Notes under the pieces: model-generated | Told to the model about the DNA's origin: nothing | Seen by the model: the letters and a program-made list of their open reading frames with translations, nothing else | Database searches by the model: none | Shown: positions 44,535 through 54,057 of the stretch, piece after piece | Layout of the letters: every line of letters begins with the position of its first letter | Numbering within the stretch: position 1 is the stretch's first letter | Assembly: GCA_028869185.1 (NCBI GenBank) | Contig: JAGWTA010000010.1 | Location: forward strand, 1-64,000 | Direction: 5' to 3' | Source: Hyphomicrobiales bacterium | GTDB taxonomy: Bacteria > Pseudomonadota > Alphaproteobacteria > Rhizobiales > Beijerinckiaceae | Length of the DNA stretch: 64,000 bases | Made by a program: the position numbers and the translations under genes

Positions 44535-44726
44535 CTATATCCTCCCTGAAGCGCTTTATTTTTATTTTGCACCGGCGACGCGCCATCCACCGGCTATTGT
44601 GGCCAAGAGAGCATGGGTCTCAACGGCGCGGTATTGCCATTAGGTGCAAGACATGTTGCGTTGCCGCAAACGATCGTTTCGCGGCGGTTCGCACCGGCGA
44701 TTCATTGGGCAGACAGCGGGGCATTT
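44535..44726. promoter_or_regulatory. Divergent promoter region, alcohol dehydrogenase / PfkB kinase
   Basis: A 192-base spacer between divergent starts. The dehydrogenase leader has an AT-rich run (AAAATAAAAATAAA) just upstream of its ribosome-binding site. No -35/-10 pair or regulator repeat was convincing. Confidence 0.35.
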
Positions 44727-45614
44727 ATGGACGCGCTTTTCATCGGCCATTCCTATATCGACGTCACGATGCGATCGGACGCGATGCCGCAGGGCGACGA
44801 AAAATCGGTCGCGCAGGATTACGCCGTTTCCTTCGGCGGCAACGCGGTCACCGCTGCGTTCGCCTGCGCAAAACTCGGGCCGCGCTCGGGCCTGATCACG
44901 ACGCTTGCGGAAGACTGGCTCGGCGACATGTTCGCGCATATGGCGGCGACTTATCGTGTGCGGCTCTATCCGCGGCGCGTCGCGCGGTCCTCGCTGTCCT
45001 TCGTTCTGCCGCGCGAGGGAAAGCGCGCGATCCTGCGCGCGCGCGACGATCAGTTTCTGGAGGATTTCCCGCGTCTCGACCTGTCGGGCGTCAAGGCTCT
45101 GCATCTGGACGGCCATCAATCGGACGCCGCCCTGTTTTATGCAAAGGCATGCCGCGAGAAAGGCGTGCTGACATCGCTCGACGGCGGCGGCATGCGTTCA
45201 AACACCGAGGAATTGCTGGGTTATATCGACGTTGCGGTCGTCGCCGAACGTTTGTGCGAGCAGATGAGCTTTACGGAAGAGGAAATGCTCGCCTACCTCA
45301 AGAAGCGCGGATGCCGCATCGGCGGCGTGACCAATGGCGAGCATGGCATGCTTTGGTATGACGAAAGCGGCAAGATTTCCCGCCTGCCCTCGTTGCGCGT
45401 GCCGCGCGAACGGATCATCGACACATCGGGCGCGGGCGATGTTTTTCACGGCGCCTATGTCGCCGCCTATGTCGAGCGCGCGGGCGATCCCTGGCGCGAG
45501 CATTTCAATGTCGCGCGCGCGGCGTCGGCCTACAAGATCCAGCATCTCGGCAACGAGGCCGGTTTGCCAACGCGCGCCGACATCGAAAAGATGCAGGCGG
45601 AGTATGTGGCGTGA
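44727..45614 (+). CDS. PfkB/ribokinase-family sugar kinase
   Basis: 295 aa. Ribokinase fold with N-terminal FGGNAVTAAFACAKLG and the C-terminal catalytic motif DTSGAGDVFHGAYVAAY (base Asp238). Phosphorylates a sugar or nucleoside; substrate not predictable. The upstream 38 residues of the open frame are not family-like, so the ATG at 44727 (MDALFIGHSYIDVT) is used. The stop overlaps the GTG start of the next gene by four bases, tying it to an exported protein of unknown function. Confidence 0.87.
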   Translation: MDALFIGHSYIDVTMRSDAMPQGDEKSVAQDYAVSFGGNAVTAAFACAKLGPRSGLITTLAEDWLGDMFAHMAATYRVRLYPRRVARSSLSFVLPREGKRAILRARDDQFLEDFPRLDLSGVKALHLDGHQSDAALFYAKACREKGVLTSLDGGGMRSNTEELLGYIDVAVVAERLCEQMSFTEEEMLAYLKKRGCRIGGVTNGEHGMLWYDESGKISRLPSLRVPRERIIDTSGAGDVFHGAYVAAYVERAGDPWREHFNVARAASAYKIQHLGNEAGLPTRADIEKMQAEYVA

Positions 45615-47284
45615 GGCAAAGCTTGCGCGCGCTCGCGCCTGTTCTCGCATTGCTGATAGCCCAATCCGCGCGTGCGGACGATTTCACGCTCGACAATGTG
45701 ACAATGGATACGGCGCTGGCGCGCTACAGCGCCGCGCGCGTCGAGGTTTACGGCGCGCCTTTCACGAAGGACGAAGCGCTTCGCCTGCTCGATCCCGCCC
45801 AGCCCCTCACCTATGCCGAACGTCTCGCCAGGCTTGATGCTGCGCGCATCGTCATTCCCGAACTTGTGACGCAGACGCATGCCGGCGATTACACGCAGAC
45901 GACCACCTATCGCGATATCGTTCTGAATGGCGTCCTGCACGGCAAGGTCGCCATGCTCGACAGCGCCGGCGCCGCCGTTGAATCGCGCCGCGGCGAAGCC
46001 AACGACATGAAGGGCAAGGTCGGCGCCATGCATGCCGAGGGCGTCGACATCATCGCCGGCGTGCGCATGACGATGACCGCGCGCGGCGCCGATGCGCAAA
46101 AGCAGATTGCGGTCGCGCGTTTTTCGGCGAGCGGCGTCGACGCCATCACGGCCGACCGCAGCCGCCTGCATATCGACACGGTGACCGGCGCCGATATCGG
46201 CGGGCGCGCGCTCGCTGCGCCGCTCGGCGGATTGATCGAGTTGACGCCGAAGAAAGAAACAAAGCCGACGCCCGATCAGGAACGCGCGGTCGCCGGCATG
46301 ACGATGGACATGGTCGAGAGCATCGACATGGGCGCGCTCGAATTGAAGGGCGTCGCCTTCGCCACCGCCGACGACAAGCCGCCGGCGCGCATCGCCCGCA
46401 TCGCGATTGCCGGCGCCAGCGACGGACGCATCCGCGCCGTCGCGATCGAGGGGCTTGATACCCAGAACGCCTTCGGGCCGGTCAAACTCGCGCAGGCGAC
46501 GATCGAGGGCTACGACATGCGTCCGACGTTGGCGGGCGCGCGCGAAACGCCGGCGCGCAAGGTCCTGCCGCGTTTCGACAAGGCGGCGCTGGAGAGTCTT
46601 TCGGTCGCCGGCGCGAAGGGGCCGATCGGCGTCGACCGCGCCTCCATCGCCGTCACGCAATGGCTGGACTTCGCGCCGCTCGCCTTCTCCGCGTCGGCCG
46701 ACCACATACGCGCGCCGGTCGAGTCCCTGCCCCTGTTCGCGGGGCTCGGCGCGCTGGGTTACGACAGCGTCGACCTGTCGGCGCGCATCGAGACGGCCTA
46801 CGATAGCGCGACGAATGTTGTCGCCGTCCGGCATTTGGTCGTGGACGATCCGCATATCGGGTCGGCGGACCTTTCGCTGTCGCTCGGCGCCGTGTCGCCA
46901 GACGTTCTCGCCAAAGGCGGCGCGAGCGCCATGGTTCCTGCGATGACGGCCAGGTTCCTGTCCTTCGGCGCGCGTTTGCAGGACCACGGGCTCGTGGACC
47001 GGGCCGTCGCGACGCAGGCGCGGCAGAAGGCGATTGCGCCTGAAGCGGCGCGAAAGGCCCTGGCCGATGCGCTCGGCGCCGGCGTTCTGGCCATCGCGGG
47101 GCTGAAGGCGTCCGACCCGCGCGCAGCCCCGCTGATCGGGGCGCTGACCGCCTTCATGGCGGGCGGCAAGACGCTGGAAGCCAGCATCGTCGCGCCGGAC
47201 GGCCCCTCCCTGCTCGAACTGACGATGGCTGCCCAGTTCGGCACGCTGCTCGACAAGCTGAAAATCGAGGCCAGCGCGCGGTGA
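45611..47284 (+). CDS. Exported protein of unknown function
   Basis: 557 aa with a GTG start overlapping the kinase stop. Signal peptide (SLRALAPVLALLIAQSARA, about 1-22). No transmembrane segment after that. The mature part is rich in Ala, Asp and Thr with alternating hydrophobic residues, suggesting beta-rich structure, and repeats the form V-x-I-x-G-L-D and I-x-x-G-A/D-I in several places (about 160-350). A helical region follows (about 460-520). I recognise no catalytic motif or family. Translational coupling to a sugar kinase is the only functional clue. Confidence 0.75.
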   Translation: MRQSLRALAPVLALLIAQSARADDFTLDNVTMDTALARYSAARVEVYGAPFTKDEALRLLDPAQPLTYAERLARLDAARIVIPELVTQTHAGDYTQTTTYRDIVLNGVLHGKVAMLDSAGAAVESRRGEANDMKGKVGAMHAEGVDIIAGVRMTMTARGADAQKQIAVARFSASGVDAITADRSRLHIDTVTGADIGGRALAAPLGGLIELTPKKETKPTPDQERAVAGMTMDMVESIDMGALELKGVAFATADDKPPARIARIAIAGASDGRIRAVAIEGLDTQNAFGPVKLAQATIEGYDMRPTLAGARETPARKVLPRFDKAALESLSVAGAKGPIGVDRASIAVTQWLDFAPLAFSASADHIRAPVESLPLFAGLGALGYDSVDLSARIETAYDSATNVVAVRHLVVDDPHIGSADLSLSLGAVSPDVLAKGGASAMVPAMTARFLSFGARLQDHGLVDRAVATQARQKAIAPEAARKALADALGAGVLAIAGLKASDPRAAPLIGALTAFMAGGKTLEASIVAPDGPSLLELTMAAQFGTLLDKLKIEASAR

Positions 47285-47406
47285 CGAAAGGCTGGATGGC
47301 GAATCGCGCCAGTGTGGTATTTTGAAATAGGATGTTGGGCTTGCATGCGGTAGCGCCGCGTGTTTTGCGACCAGTTTCACGAGCGCCAGGGAAGACCGAA
47401 AGCCGC

Positions 47407-48447
47407 ATGAGCGATCTTCAAGGAATGTCTGCGAAGCAGCCAGATCAGGGCCTGCCCGAAACGCGCGCGCTGATGATGGCGCTCAACCGCTACCGCGACA
47501 CGAATGCGCAGCGCAGCCTGTTCGAACTGGCGATCACCGTCCTGCCGCTGGCGGGCCTGTGGTTCGTGGCCTGGCTGTTCTACCATTACGGCTACTGGTG
47601 GGCTTCGCTGCTTGTCGCCATTCCCGCGGGCGGCTTTCTCGTGCGCCTGTTCATCATCCAGCACGATTGCGGCCACGGCGCGTTTTTGAACAACCGTCAC
47701 GCCAACGACTGGATCGGCCGCGTGCTCGGCGTATTCACCATGACGCCCTACGACGTTTGGAAAAGCGCGCATACGATCCATCACTCGTCTTGCGGCGATC
47801 TCGACCGCCGCGGCATCGGCGACATCGACACGCTGACGGTGACCGAATATCGGGCGCTTTCGAAACTGGGCAAGTTGAAATACCGGCTGTATCGCTCCGC
47901 GCCGGTGCTGTTCGTCATCGGGCCGGCCTACATGTTTTTCCTGCAGCAGCGCATTCCGATGCGCTTCATCACGGGCGGCTGGAAGCCCTGGGTTTCGACC
48001 CAGGCGACCAACATCGGCATCGCGGCGCTTGCGGCGGGCCTGATCTGGCTCGTCGGCTGGCAGGCCTTTCTGCTGATCCACCTGCCGATCGTGATGATCG
48101 CCGCCATGGCGGGCGTGTGGATGTTCTACGTGCAGCATCAGTTCGAGAACACGATCTGGGCCAAGCACGACGACTGGAATTTCGGCGAGGCTTCGCTGCA
48201 CGGCTCGTCCTTCTACGATCTGCCGCTCGGCCTCAACTGGCTGACAGGCTATATCGGCGTGCACCACGTGCACCATCTGTGCAGCCGCATTCCATTCTAC
48301 CGCCTGCCCGAGGTGCTGCGGGATTTCCCGGCTTTGCGGCAGGTCGGACGCATCTCGATGCTGCAAAGCCTGAAATGCGTGAATCTGTCGCTCTGGGACG
48401 AGCGCCAGCGCCGCCTGGTGTCGTTCCGCGACGCGCGCCTCGCCTGA
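47407..48447 (+). CDS. Membrane fatty acid desaturase
   Basis: 346 aa. Integral-membrane diiron desaturase: His boxes HDCGH (86-90), HTIHH (122-126) and HHVHH (286-290), with pairs of hydrophobic segments (about 40-85 and 165-240) between them. Probably introduces a double bond into membrane acyl chains (omega-6/delta-12-like architecture), though hydroxylases share the boxes. The ATG at 47407 is chosen since the first family-like residues follow it; the open frame extends 25 residues upstream. Confidence 0.88.
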   Translation: MSDLQGMSAKQPDQGLPETRALMMALNRYRDTNAQRSLFELAITVLPLAGLWFVAWLFYHYGYWWASLLVAIPAGGFLVRLFIIQHDCGHGAFLNNRHANDWIGRVLGVFTMTPYDVWKSAHTIHHSSCGDLDRRGIGDIDTLTVTEYRALSKLGKLKYRLYRSAPVLFVIGPAYMFFLQQRIPMRFITGGWKPWVSTQATNIGIAALAAGLIWLVGWQAFLLIHLPIVMIAAMAGVWMFYVQHQFENTIWAKHDDWNFGEASLHGSSFYDLPLGLNWLTGYIGVHHVHHLCSRIPFYRLPEVLRDFPALRQVGRISMLQSLKCVNLSLWDERQRRLVSFRDARLA

Positions 48448-48517
48448 TTTACGCCGCTGGCGCAAGAGGTTATCCTGATCCGTGCCGTTTATCCGGCGGC
48501 CACGGATGGAGGGATGC

Positions 48518-48823
48518 ATGAAATTTTCGATTGGCGCAGCAGCTCTGCTTGCTGGCCTTGCTCTGGCGCCGTCACACGCGGGCGCACAGGAAACCTTGCT
48601 CGGCGGCGTGCTGGGCGGCGCGACGGGCGCAGCAATCGGCGGGGCGGTGACCGGCCATGTCGGCGGCGCCCTTGCGGGCGGCATCATCGGCGGGGCGGCC
48701 GGCGCGATGATCGGCAATCAGGCCGAACGGCAGCGCAACGGTTATTACGCCTATCGCCGCGGCTGCTATCGGCAGGTCGGCTACCACCAGTATCGCCGTA
48801 TTCCCGCACGCTACTGCTACTGA
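48518..48823 (+). CDS. Glycine-zipper outer-membrane-type small protein
   Basis: 101 aa. Signal peptide (1-23), then a glycine-zipper segment LLGGVLGGATGAAIGGAVTGHVGGALAGGIIGGAAGAMIG (about 28-66), then a basic, Tyr-rich tail ending RYCY. Such proteins associate with the outer membrane. GGAGGG precedes the ATG. Followed by a strong terminator. Confidence 0.8.
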   Translation: MKFSIGAAALLAGLALAPSHAGAQETLLGGVLGGATGAAIGGAVTGHVGGALAGGIIGGAAGAMIGNQAERQRNGYYAYRRGCYRQVGYHQYRRIPARYCY

Positions 48824-48842
48824 AGCGTACGCCTGCGAATGC

Positions 48843-48872
48843 AAAAGCCCGGCGATCGCGCCGGGCTTTTTT
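48843..48872. terminator. Bidirectional rho-independent terminator
   Basis: Stem AAAAGCCCGGC / GCCGGGCTTTT (11 bp) with a 6-base loop GATCGC and six T on the plus strand; A-tract on the other side gives the same form on the minus strand. It lies between the convergent glycine-zipper and CDGSH genes and can end both transcripts. Confidence 0.92.
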
Positions 48873-48884
48873 GATCGCCGCTCA

Positions 48885-49586
48885 TCAGACCGAGCTCGGC
48901 TCGTCCCTGAATTTCATCGACGCATGCGTTCCGTCGCAGAACGGCTTGTTGCTCGATTGTCCGCAGCGGCACAGCGTCACACGATTGCGCAGCTCGTATT
49001 TGAATCCGTCGCCCGCGATCACCTGAATTCCGCCGCGCAGCCAGATCGGTCCGCTGCATCCCTCGACAGGGTCTTCCACCAGACCGATCGAAACCGGCAG
49101 TTCCTTTTCAATCGGCTTCTTCGTCTTGCGGTCCCACGCAACAAGACGGCCCGCCGGGCAATTGTTCACCTGCCGCACGAAGTTTTGAGCGACTTCGGGA
49201 TTGTCGCTCTCGGCGACCTGATTCCAAACGCGCCCGTTCGGGTCGCAGAAACGGCCGAAAGCGCACAGGCTTTCGACATCGGTGAGGATCATCGCCGGGC
49301 CGTCGATTTCCTGAGCCTGTTCAAGATAGGGCGCGCGGTTCGCCGTCTCCGTTCCGTCGAAACCGATTTTGGCGTGCGCGCCGTCGCAATAGGGCTTGCG
49401 GGCCGATTGGCCGCATCGGCACAAGGCCATCTTTTCTTTTGTTTCGTACTGACGCGTCTCGCGCCAGTCTTCCGACCCGCCCTTGCGGTTGGCAACGATT
49501 GTCATTTTGGAGAGTGGCGCTGCGCCCTCCACCACATAAGGCCCGTTTGGGGAAACGGTGACGGTTACTGTCGGCTTGTTTTTCAT
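48885..49586 (-). CDS. Double-CDGSH iron-sulfur protein
   Basis: 233 aa. Two CDGSH-type [2Fe-2S] sites: Cys56/Cys58/Cys67/His71 (CRCGQSARKPYCDGAH) and Cys206/Cys208/Cys217/His221. Between them lies a further Cys-rich region (CAFGRFC near 108-114, NNCPAG at 142-146 and Cys177) like the divergent 4Fe-4S mono-cluster domain often fused to CDGSH. Probably an electron-transfer or redox-sensing protein in the cytoplasm; no signal peptide. The ATG at 49586 is chosen over an upstream one because a repeat-free MKNKPTVTV start fits the family. Confidence 0.88.
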   Translation of the reverse strand: MKNKPTVTVTVSPNGPYVVEGAAPLSKMTIVANRKGGSEDWRETRQYETKEKMALCRCGQSARKPYCDGAHAKIGFDGTETANRAPYLEQAQEIDGPAMILTDVESLCAFGRFCDPNGRVWNQVAESDNPEVAQNFVRQVNNCPAGRLVAWDRKTKKPIEKELPVSIGLVEDPVEGCSGPIWLRGGIQVIAGDGFKYELRNRVTLCRCGQSSNKPFCDGTHASMKFRDEPSSV

Positions 49587-49673
49587 AGCAGACCCCGCTC
49601 GTTCGAAGGCGAGCCAAAGGTTGCGCATTCAACGCGCCGAAGTCAAAGCGGGCTTTTCGGCGCCGGCTGCCGA

Positions 49674-51506
49674 TCAGGCCTTGTCGGCCTTGTCCGGCAC
49701 GTTCAGGCGCACGTGCAGCTCGCGCAACTGCTTGGGCGAAGCGGGAGACGGCGCGCCCATCAGCAGGTCTTCGGCGCGCTGGTTCATGGGGAACAGCGCG
49801 ACTTCGCGCAGGTTCTGTTCGCCCGCCAGCAGCATCACGATGCGGTCGACGCCGGCCGCCATGCCGCCGTGCGGCGGCGCGCCGTAATGGAAGGCGCGGA
49901 ACATGCCGCCGAAACGTTCCTCAACCGTCTCGCGCCCATAACCGGCGATCTCGAAGGCTTTCACCATCGCTTCGGGCTTGTGGTTGCGGATGCCGCCCGA
50001 GGCCAGTTCGTAGCCGTTGCAGGCGACGTCGTACTGGAACGCCTTGATGGTCAGCGGCTCCTGCTTTTCGAGCGCGTCGAGACCGCCTTGCGGCATCGAG
50101 AACGGGTTATGCGAGAAGTCGACCTTCTTCTCGTCCTCGTTCCACTCGTACATCGGGAAATCCACGATCCAGCAGAATTCGAAGCGGCTCTCGTCGACCA
50201 GCTTCAGCTCCTGTCCGAGTTTTGCGCGCGCGGCGCCTGCGAATTTCACGAAGACGGATGGATCGCCGGCCACGAAAAACGCCGCGTCGCCCGCCGTGAG
50301 GCCAAGCTGCGTGCGGATCGCCTCGGCGCGCTCGGGGCCGATGTTGTTGGCCAGCGGGCCGCGCGCGCCAACGCCGCTGGCGCCGGGCTGCTCTTTCTGC
50401 ACCGTCTCGTCTTTGGCCCTGTCGAAGAACAGGATGTAGCCTAGGCCAGGCTGGCCCTCGCTCTGCGCCCAGGAATTCATGCGGTCCGCGAACGTGCGCT
50501 GGCCGCCGCCGGGCGCCGGGATCGCCCAGACCTGATTTTTCGGCTGTTCCAGAAGGCGTGCGAACACCTTGAAGTTGGAGCCGCGGAAATGCTCGGACAC
50601 GTCCTGCATGACGAGCGGGTTGCGCAGGTCGGGCTTGTCGGAGCCGTAGTCGCGCATCGCCTGCGCGTAGGGAATGCGCCGCCACGGGCTTTTGGTGACC
50701 TTGTCCTCGCCGGCGAATTCGACGAACACGCCGCGCAGGACCGGCTCCATCGCCGCGAAAACATCTTCCTGCTCGACAAAGCTCATCTCGACGTCGAGCT
50801 GGTAGAATTCGCCCGGCAGACGATCGGCGCGCGGGTCTTCGTCGCGGAAACACGGCGCGATCTGGAAGTAGCGGTCGAAGCCCGCCATCATCAGAAGCTG
50901 CTTGTACTGCTGCGGGGCCTGCGGCAGCGCGTAGAACTTGCCGGGGTGAATGCGCGAGGGCACGAGAAAGTCGCGCGCGCCTTCGGGCGAAGACGCGGTG
51001 AGGATCGGCGTCTGGAACTCGAAGAAGCCGCCTTCGCGCATGCGCCGGCGCATGCTGTCGATCACCGAGCCGCGCAGCATGATGTTGGCGTGCAGCTTTT
51101 CCTTGCGCAGATCGAGGAAGCGGTATTTGAGCCGCGTTTCCTCAGGGAACGGCTGGTCTCCAAATACGGTGAGCGGCAGTTCGGCGGCCGGGCCCAGCAC
51201 TTCGGCGTCGGTCACGTAAAGCTCGACCATACCCGTCGGCATGTCGGCGTTCTCGGTGCCGGCCGGGCGCTTGCGCACCTTGCCGTCGAGCCGCACGACC
51301 CATTCGGAGCGAAATGATTCGGTGAGCTTGAAGGCCGGCGAATCCGGGTCGACCACACATTGCGTCATGCCGTAATGGTCGCGCAGGTCGATGAACAGCA
51401 CGCCGCCATGGTCGCGGATGCGATGGCACCAGCCAGACAGGCGCGCGTCCTTTCCAGCGTCCGTCTCGCGGAGCGAGCCGCAGGTGTGCGAGCGATAGCG
51501 GTGCAT
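49674..51506 (-). CDS. aspS: Aspartyl-tRNA synthetase
   Basis: 610 aa, bacterial-type length. Class II synthetase: N-terminal OB-fold anticodon-binding domain ([28 protein letters not shown]), motif 2 region [24 protein letters not shown], the GAD insertion domain, and motif 3 [27 protein letters not shown]. The ATG at 51506 ([10 protein letters not shown]) is the family start. In bacteria with GatCAB such enzymes may also charge tRNA-Asn; that cannot be told here. Confidence 0.97.
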   Translation of the reverse strand: MHRYRSHTCGSLRETDAGKDARLSGWCHRIRDHGGVLFIDLRDHYGMTQCVVDPDSPAFKLTESFRSEWVVRLDGKVRKRPAGTENADMPTGMVELYVTDAEVLGPAAELPLTVFGDQPFPEETRLKYRFLDLRKEKLHANIMLRGSVIDSMRRRMREGGFFEFQTPILTASSPEGARDFLVPSRIHPGKFYALPQAPQQYKQLLMMAGFDRYFQIAPCFRDEDPRADRLPGEFYQLDVEMSFVEQEDVFAAMEPVLRGVFVEFAGEDKVTKSPWRRIPYAQAMRDYGSDKPDLRNPLVMQDVSEHFRGSNFKVFARLLEQPKNQVWAIPAPGGGQRTFADRMNSWAQSEGQPGLGYILFFDRAKDETVQKEQPGASGVGARGPLANNIGPERAEAIRTQLGLTAGDAAFFVAGDPSVFVKFAGAARAKLGQELKLVDESRFEFCWIVDFPMYEWNEDEKKVDFSHNPFSMPQGGLDALEKQEPLTIKAFQYDVACNGYELASGGIRNHKPEAMVKAFEIAGYGRETVEERFGGMFRAFHYGAPPHGGMAAGVDRIVMLLAGEQNLREVALFPMNQRAEDLLMGAPSPASPKQLRELHVRLNVPDKADKA

Positions 51507-51580
51507 CGTGAATCCGTGGTTTTCTTGGCGTTGCGCAGGGGATACGCGCCGGGGCGCCACGATGCAAGCGCCGCGAAGCT

Positions 51581-53464
51581 TCAGGCTGCGCCCGCCTCCT
51601 GCCGGGCCTCCCCGCTCTCGTTCACGCTCGAGGCGCGCGCGATGATGTCCGGCAAATCACGCGTCATGCGTCGGGCGGTGAAGTCGGCTCCAAGGGATTC
51701 GGCCATCGAAACCGCCGCAGGTTCGGCGAGCCAGGCGCCGACGGCGATTTTGACGCCCGGCAGCCTGCGGCGCAGCTTGCGCACCGTATAGCGCAGATGC
51801 GTCTGCGAACCCGCCCGATCGAGCGCAGAAATCAGCACCAGCTTGACGCCTTCCGGGTCAATCCTGAACACCCCGTCGGACCGCAGGACTTCGTGGGGCT
51901 CGAGCGTCACGCCGTAGCCGCGGCGACGCAGCAGATCGGCGGCAACCGCAGCCGCGCCATCGTCCAGCGGCGTACGGGCGCCGAGGCACAGGATCGCCCG
52001 CGCATCGCGCCATTCGGCGGGAGCGTTCGCCTGATTGTTTTCGCCCTCGCCCTCGTCGGCAAGTTCCTCGATCACGCTGCGCAGGGATTTGAGCACTGTT
52101 TGCTGGCCTTCGTCGCGCAGCGCGCCGCGTTCGCGGTCGTGTTCGGCAAGGCCGAGCGCGGCGACGGCGGTTTCGCCGTAAAATGCGTCGAGGCTACTCT
52201 CTTCGACGGCGTCCTCTGCAAGTTCGGCGGCCTCCACGGAATCGCCCGCCAACAGGCGCTGATAGAGGCTCTCGGCGGGCGTGAGCGGGGGCGCATCGCC
52301 AAACAGCACTTCGAGGAAGGAAAGGCCCTCCACATACCGGCCGAGCACCACCAGGCACAGCGTCAGCGGCGTCGACAGGATCAGGCCAACCGGCCCCCAG
52401 AGCGAGGTCCAGAACGCTGCCGCGACGATGACCGCGATGGGCGAGAGCCCTGTCGACTTCCCATAGACCAGCGGCTCGATCACATGGCCCATGATCGGCT
52501 CGCCGATGACGAAAATAAGCGCTGTCTTGACGACGATCGACCATCCGGGGTCGATGGCGGCCGCAAGCGCGATGGGCATGGCGGCTGCGATGAACGAGCC
52601 GATATAGGGCACGAAACGCAGCACCATCGCCATCAGTCCCCACAGAGGGGCCGCTGGAACGCCGACGAGCCACAGACCAATGGCCACGATGACGCCGAAT
52701 GCCGCGTTGAGGCCGGTCTGAATGAGGAAATAGCGCGACAGACGGCTCGCAGCATCGTCCATCGCCGAAATCGTCGCCTGCATATCGCGCGCGCCGACAA
52801 GGCGGATGAAGCGGTCGCGCAGATCCTCCCGTTGCAGCAGTACGAAAATCAGGAAGATCAGCGAAATTCCGATGAACGTCACAGGCTCGAGGATATGCCC
52901 CGCCATCTCGCGCAACGAGCCTGCGGACAAAACGCCGCCGCCGTCGATGACAACATGCATCGGCGCTTTTTCATCGCCGGGTTTGGCCGCCGTCGCAGGC
53001 GCCGCTTTGTCCGAGGCCCCGCCCGCGCCGGCTGGCGCAGCTTTGTCCTGCCCCATCGTCTCGACCGTCTGCGTCAGTCGACCGAGGACGGAGTGATCGA
53101 GCACGGTTTCTCGAATGGTCTTGATCTTGGTTTCGATGGAGCCGCGGTAACGGGGCAATTCGCCCGCCAGCTGGCCGACCTGCATCGCGAATATATCCGC
53201 GATGGCCAGAACGATCGCGAGCGCGATGGCGACGGTCGCGCCGACGGCCGCGCCCCTCCCGATAAACGGTCGCAATTTGAGAACGATCGGCGACAGGATG
53301 AAGGCAAGGATTACGGCGACGGCCAGCGGCGTCAACACGCCACGCCCTAGATACAGGAAGGCAAAAATCATTCCCGTCAGGGCTGTTGCGGCGGCTGCTT
53401 TAAACAAGCCTTCCGGCGAGCGCACGACCGATACGGTGCGCGCTGAGGCGTTCCCCAAAGGCAT
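51581..53464 (-). CDS. AI-2E family transporter with long cytoplasmic extension
   Basis: 627 aa; family members are usually about 350-400 aa. Membrane part (about 25-390) with the PerM/TqsA pattern: N-terminal helices, a soluble loop rich in Ala/Pro (140-170), then [19 protein letters not shown] and [40 protein letters not shown]. The tail (395-627) contains an alpha/beta unit (about 505-610: [52 protein letters not shown]) that resembles a cobalamin-binding or receiver-like fold without visible ligands. Start at 53464 is the family-like one; an upstream frame to 53608 is possible. Substrate unknown. Confidence 0.84.
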   Translation of the reverse strand: MPLGNASARTVSVVRSPEGLFKAAAATALTGMIFAFLYLGRGVLTPLAVAVILAFILSPIVLKLRPFIGRGAAVGATVAIALAIVLAIADIFAMQVGQLAGELPRYRGSIETKIKTIRETVLDHSVLGRLTQTVETMGQDKAAPAGAGGASDKAAPATAAKPGDEKAPMHVVIDGGGVLSAGSLREMAGHILEPVTFIGISLIFLIFVLLQREDLRDRFIRLVGARDMQATISAMDDAASRLSRYFLIQTGLNAAFGVIVAIGLWLVGVPAAPLWGLMAMVLRFVPYIGSFIAAAMPIALAAAIDPGWSIVVKTALIFVIGEPIMGHVIEPLVYGKSTGLSPIAVIVAAAFWTSLWGPVGLILSTPLTLCLVVLGRYVEGLSFLEVLFGDAPPLTPAESLYQRLLAGDSVEAAELAEDAVEESSLDAFYGETAVAALGLAEHDRERGALRDEGQQTVLKSLRSVIEELADEGEGENNQANAPAEWRDARAILCLGARTPLDDGAAAVAADLLRRRGYGVTLEPHEVLRSDGVFRIDPEGVKLVLISALDRAGSQTHLRYTVRKLRRRLPGVKIAVGAWLAEPAAVSMAESLGADFTARRMTRDLPDIIARASSVNESGEARQEAGAA

Positions 53465-53622
53465 GATCGCGATTCCTTCCGCCGACGTCGCAACGTTAAC
53501 CGACGAAGTGACCGGAAGTTCCAGCGCCGCTGGCGCGTTTTTCGCAGCGCCGCCCAGCAAAGACGGGCGCCTGCGCCATTCCGGCGCACATGCGGTCCGT
53601 CGCAGCACAGGAGGCCGCGCCC

Positions 53623-53832
53623 ATGCCGCAGCTTGGCGTTTCGATCAACCGCACCTACGTTCGCGCTGCGTCTGGCGAGTCTGGCGCGCCGCGCGCCGTT
53701 CTGGACGCCAATATTCCCGCAAAACCGATCTATCGCGCGCCGCTTTATCTGAAGGTTCTGGCGACGCTGTCGACGGTGGCGGCGCTGGCGATGGCCGCCG
53801 CGCTCTGGCGGCTGATGCATTTTCCGCACTGA
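53623..53832 (+). CDS. Small single-pass membrane protein
   Basis: 69 aa. Start set at 53623 because AGGAGG lies eight bases upstream; an in-frame ATG at 53590 has none. One hydrophobic segment near the C-terminus (LYLKVLATLSTVAALAMAAALWRLM, about 43-66). No family recognised. Divergent from the AI-2E transporter gene. Confidence 0.5.
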   Translation: MPQLGVSINRTYVRAASGESGAPRAVLDANIPAKPIYRAPLYLKVLATLSTVAALAMAAALWRLMHFPH

Positions 53833-53930
53833 ATTCGCTGGTTTCCCGCAAGACTCCGTTAACGCGCCCTCGCTAGGGTTTGCGCGTGAGCGTATGCGTT
53901 AGGCCGCCGTTGCGGCCCGGAGTAAGCACC

Positions 53931-54056
53931 ATGGCCGCTTTCGTCGGTTTCGATCCAGTCAAGACGCACAAGCCGCAAATCGTGCGGGTCGTTTCGGCTT
54001 TCGCGGCAGTCGTCGGCTCGGCGCTGGTTTTCGCCTTTTCGCGCCTTTCGGCCTGA
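53931..54056 (+). CDS. Very small membrane protein (41 aa)
   Basis: ATG at 53931 with GGAG nine bases upstream; encodes 41 residues starting AAFVGFDPVKTHKPQIVRVV and a hydrophobic segment (about 20-36, SAFAAVVGSALVFAF). The stop is at 54054-54056, two bases from the convergent SDR stop. No family was recognised. It follows the 69-aa membrane ORF by 98 bases. The ribosome-binding site and strand agreement argue for a real gene, but the size makes this uncertain. Confidence 0.35.
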   Translation: MAAFVGFDPVKTHKPQIVRVVSAFAAVVGSALVFAFSRLSA

Positions 54057-54057
54057 T

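Noticed and set aside
44535-44726. Sigma-70 or lanthanide-switch promoter for the dehydrogenase
   Set aside because: Several TTGxxx and AT-rich segments exist but none has a convincing -35/-10 spacing; only the region is reported.
47332-47406. Longer N-terminus for the fatty acid desaturase
   Set aside because: The extra 25 residues are not similar to the family, and the ATG at 47407 starts the expected soluble lead.
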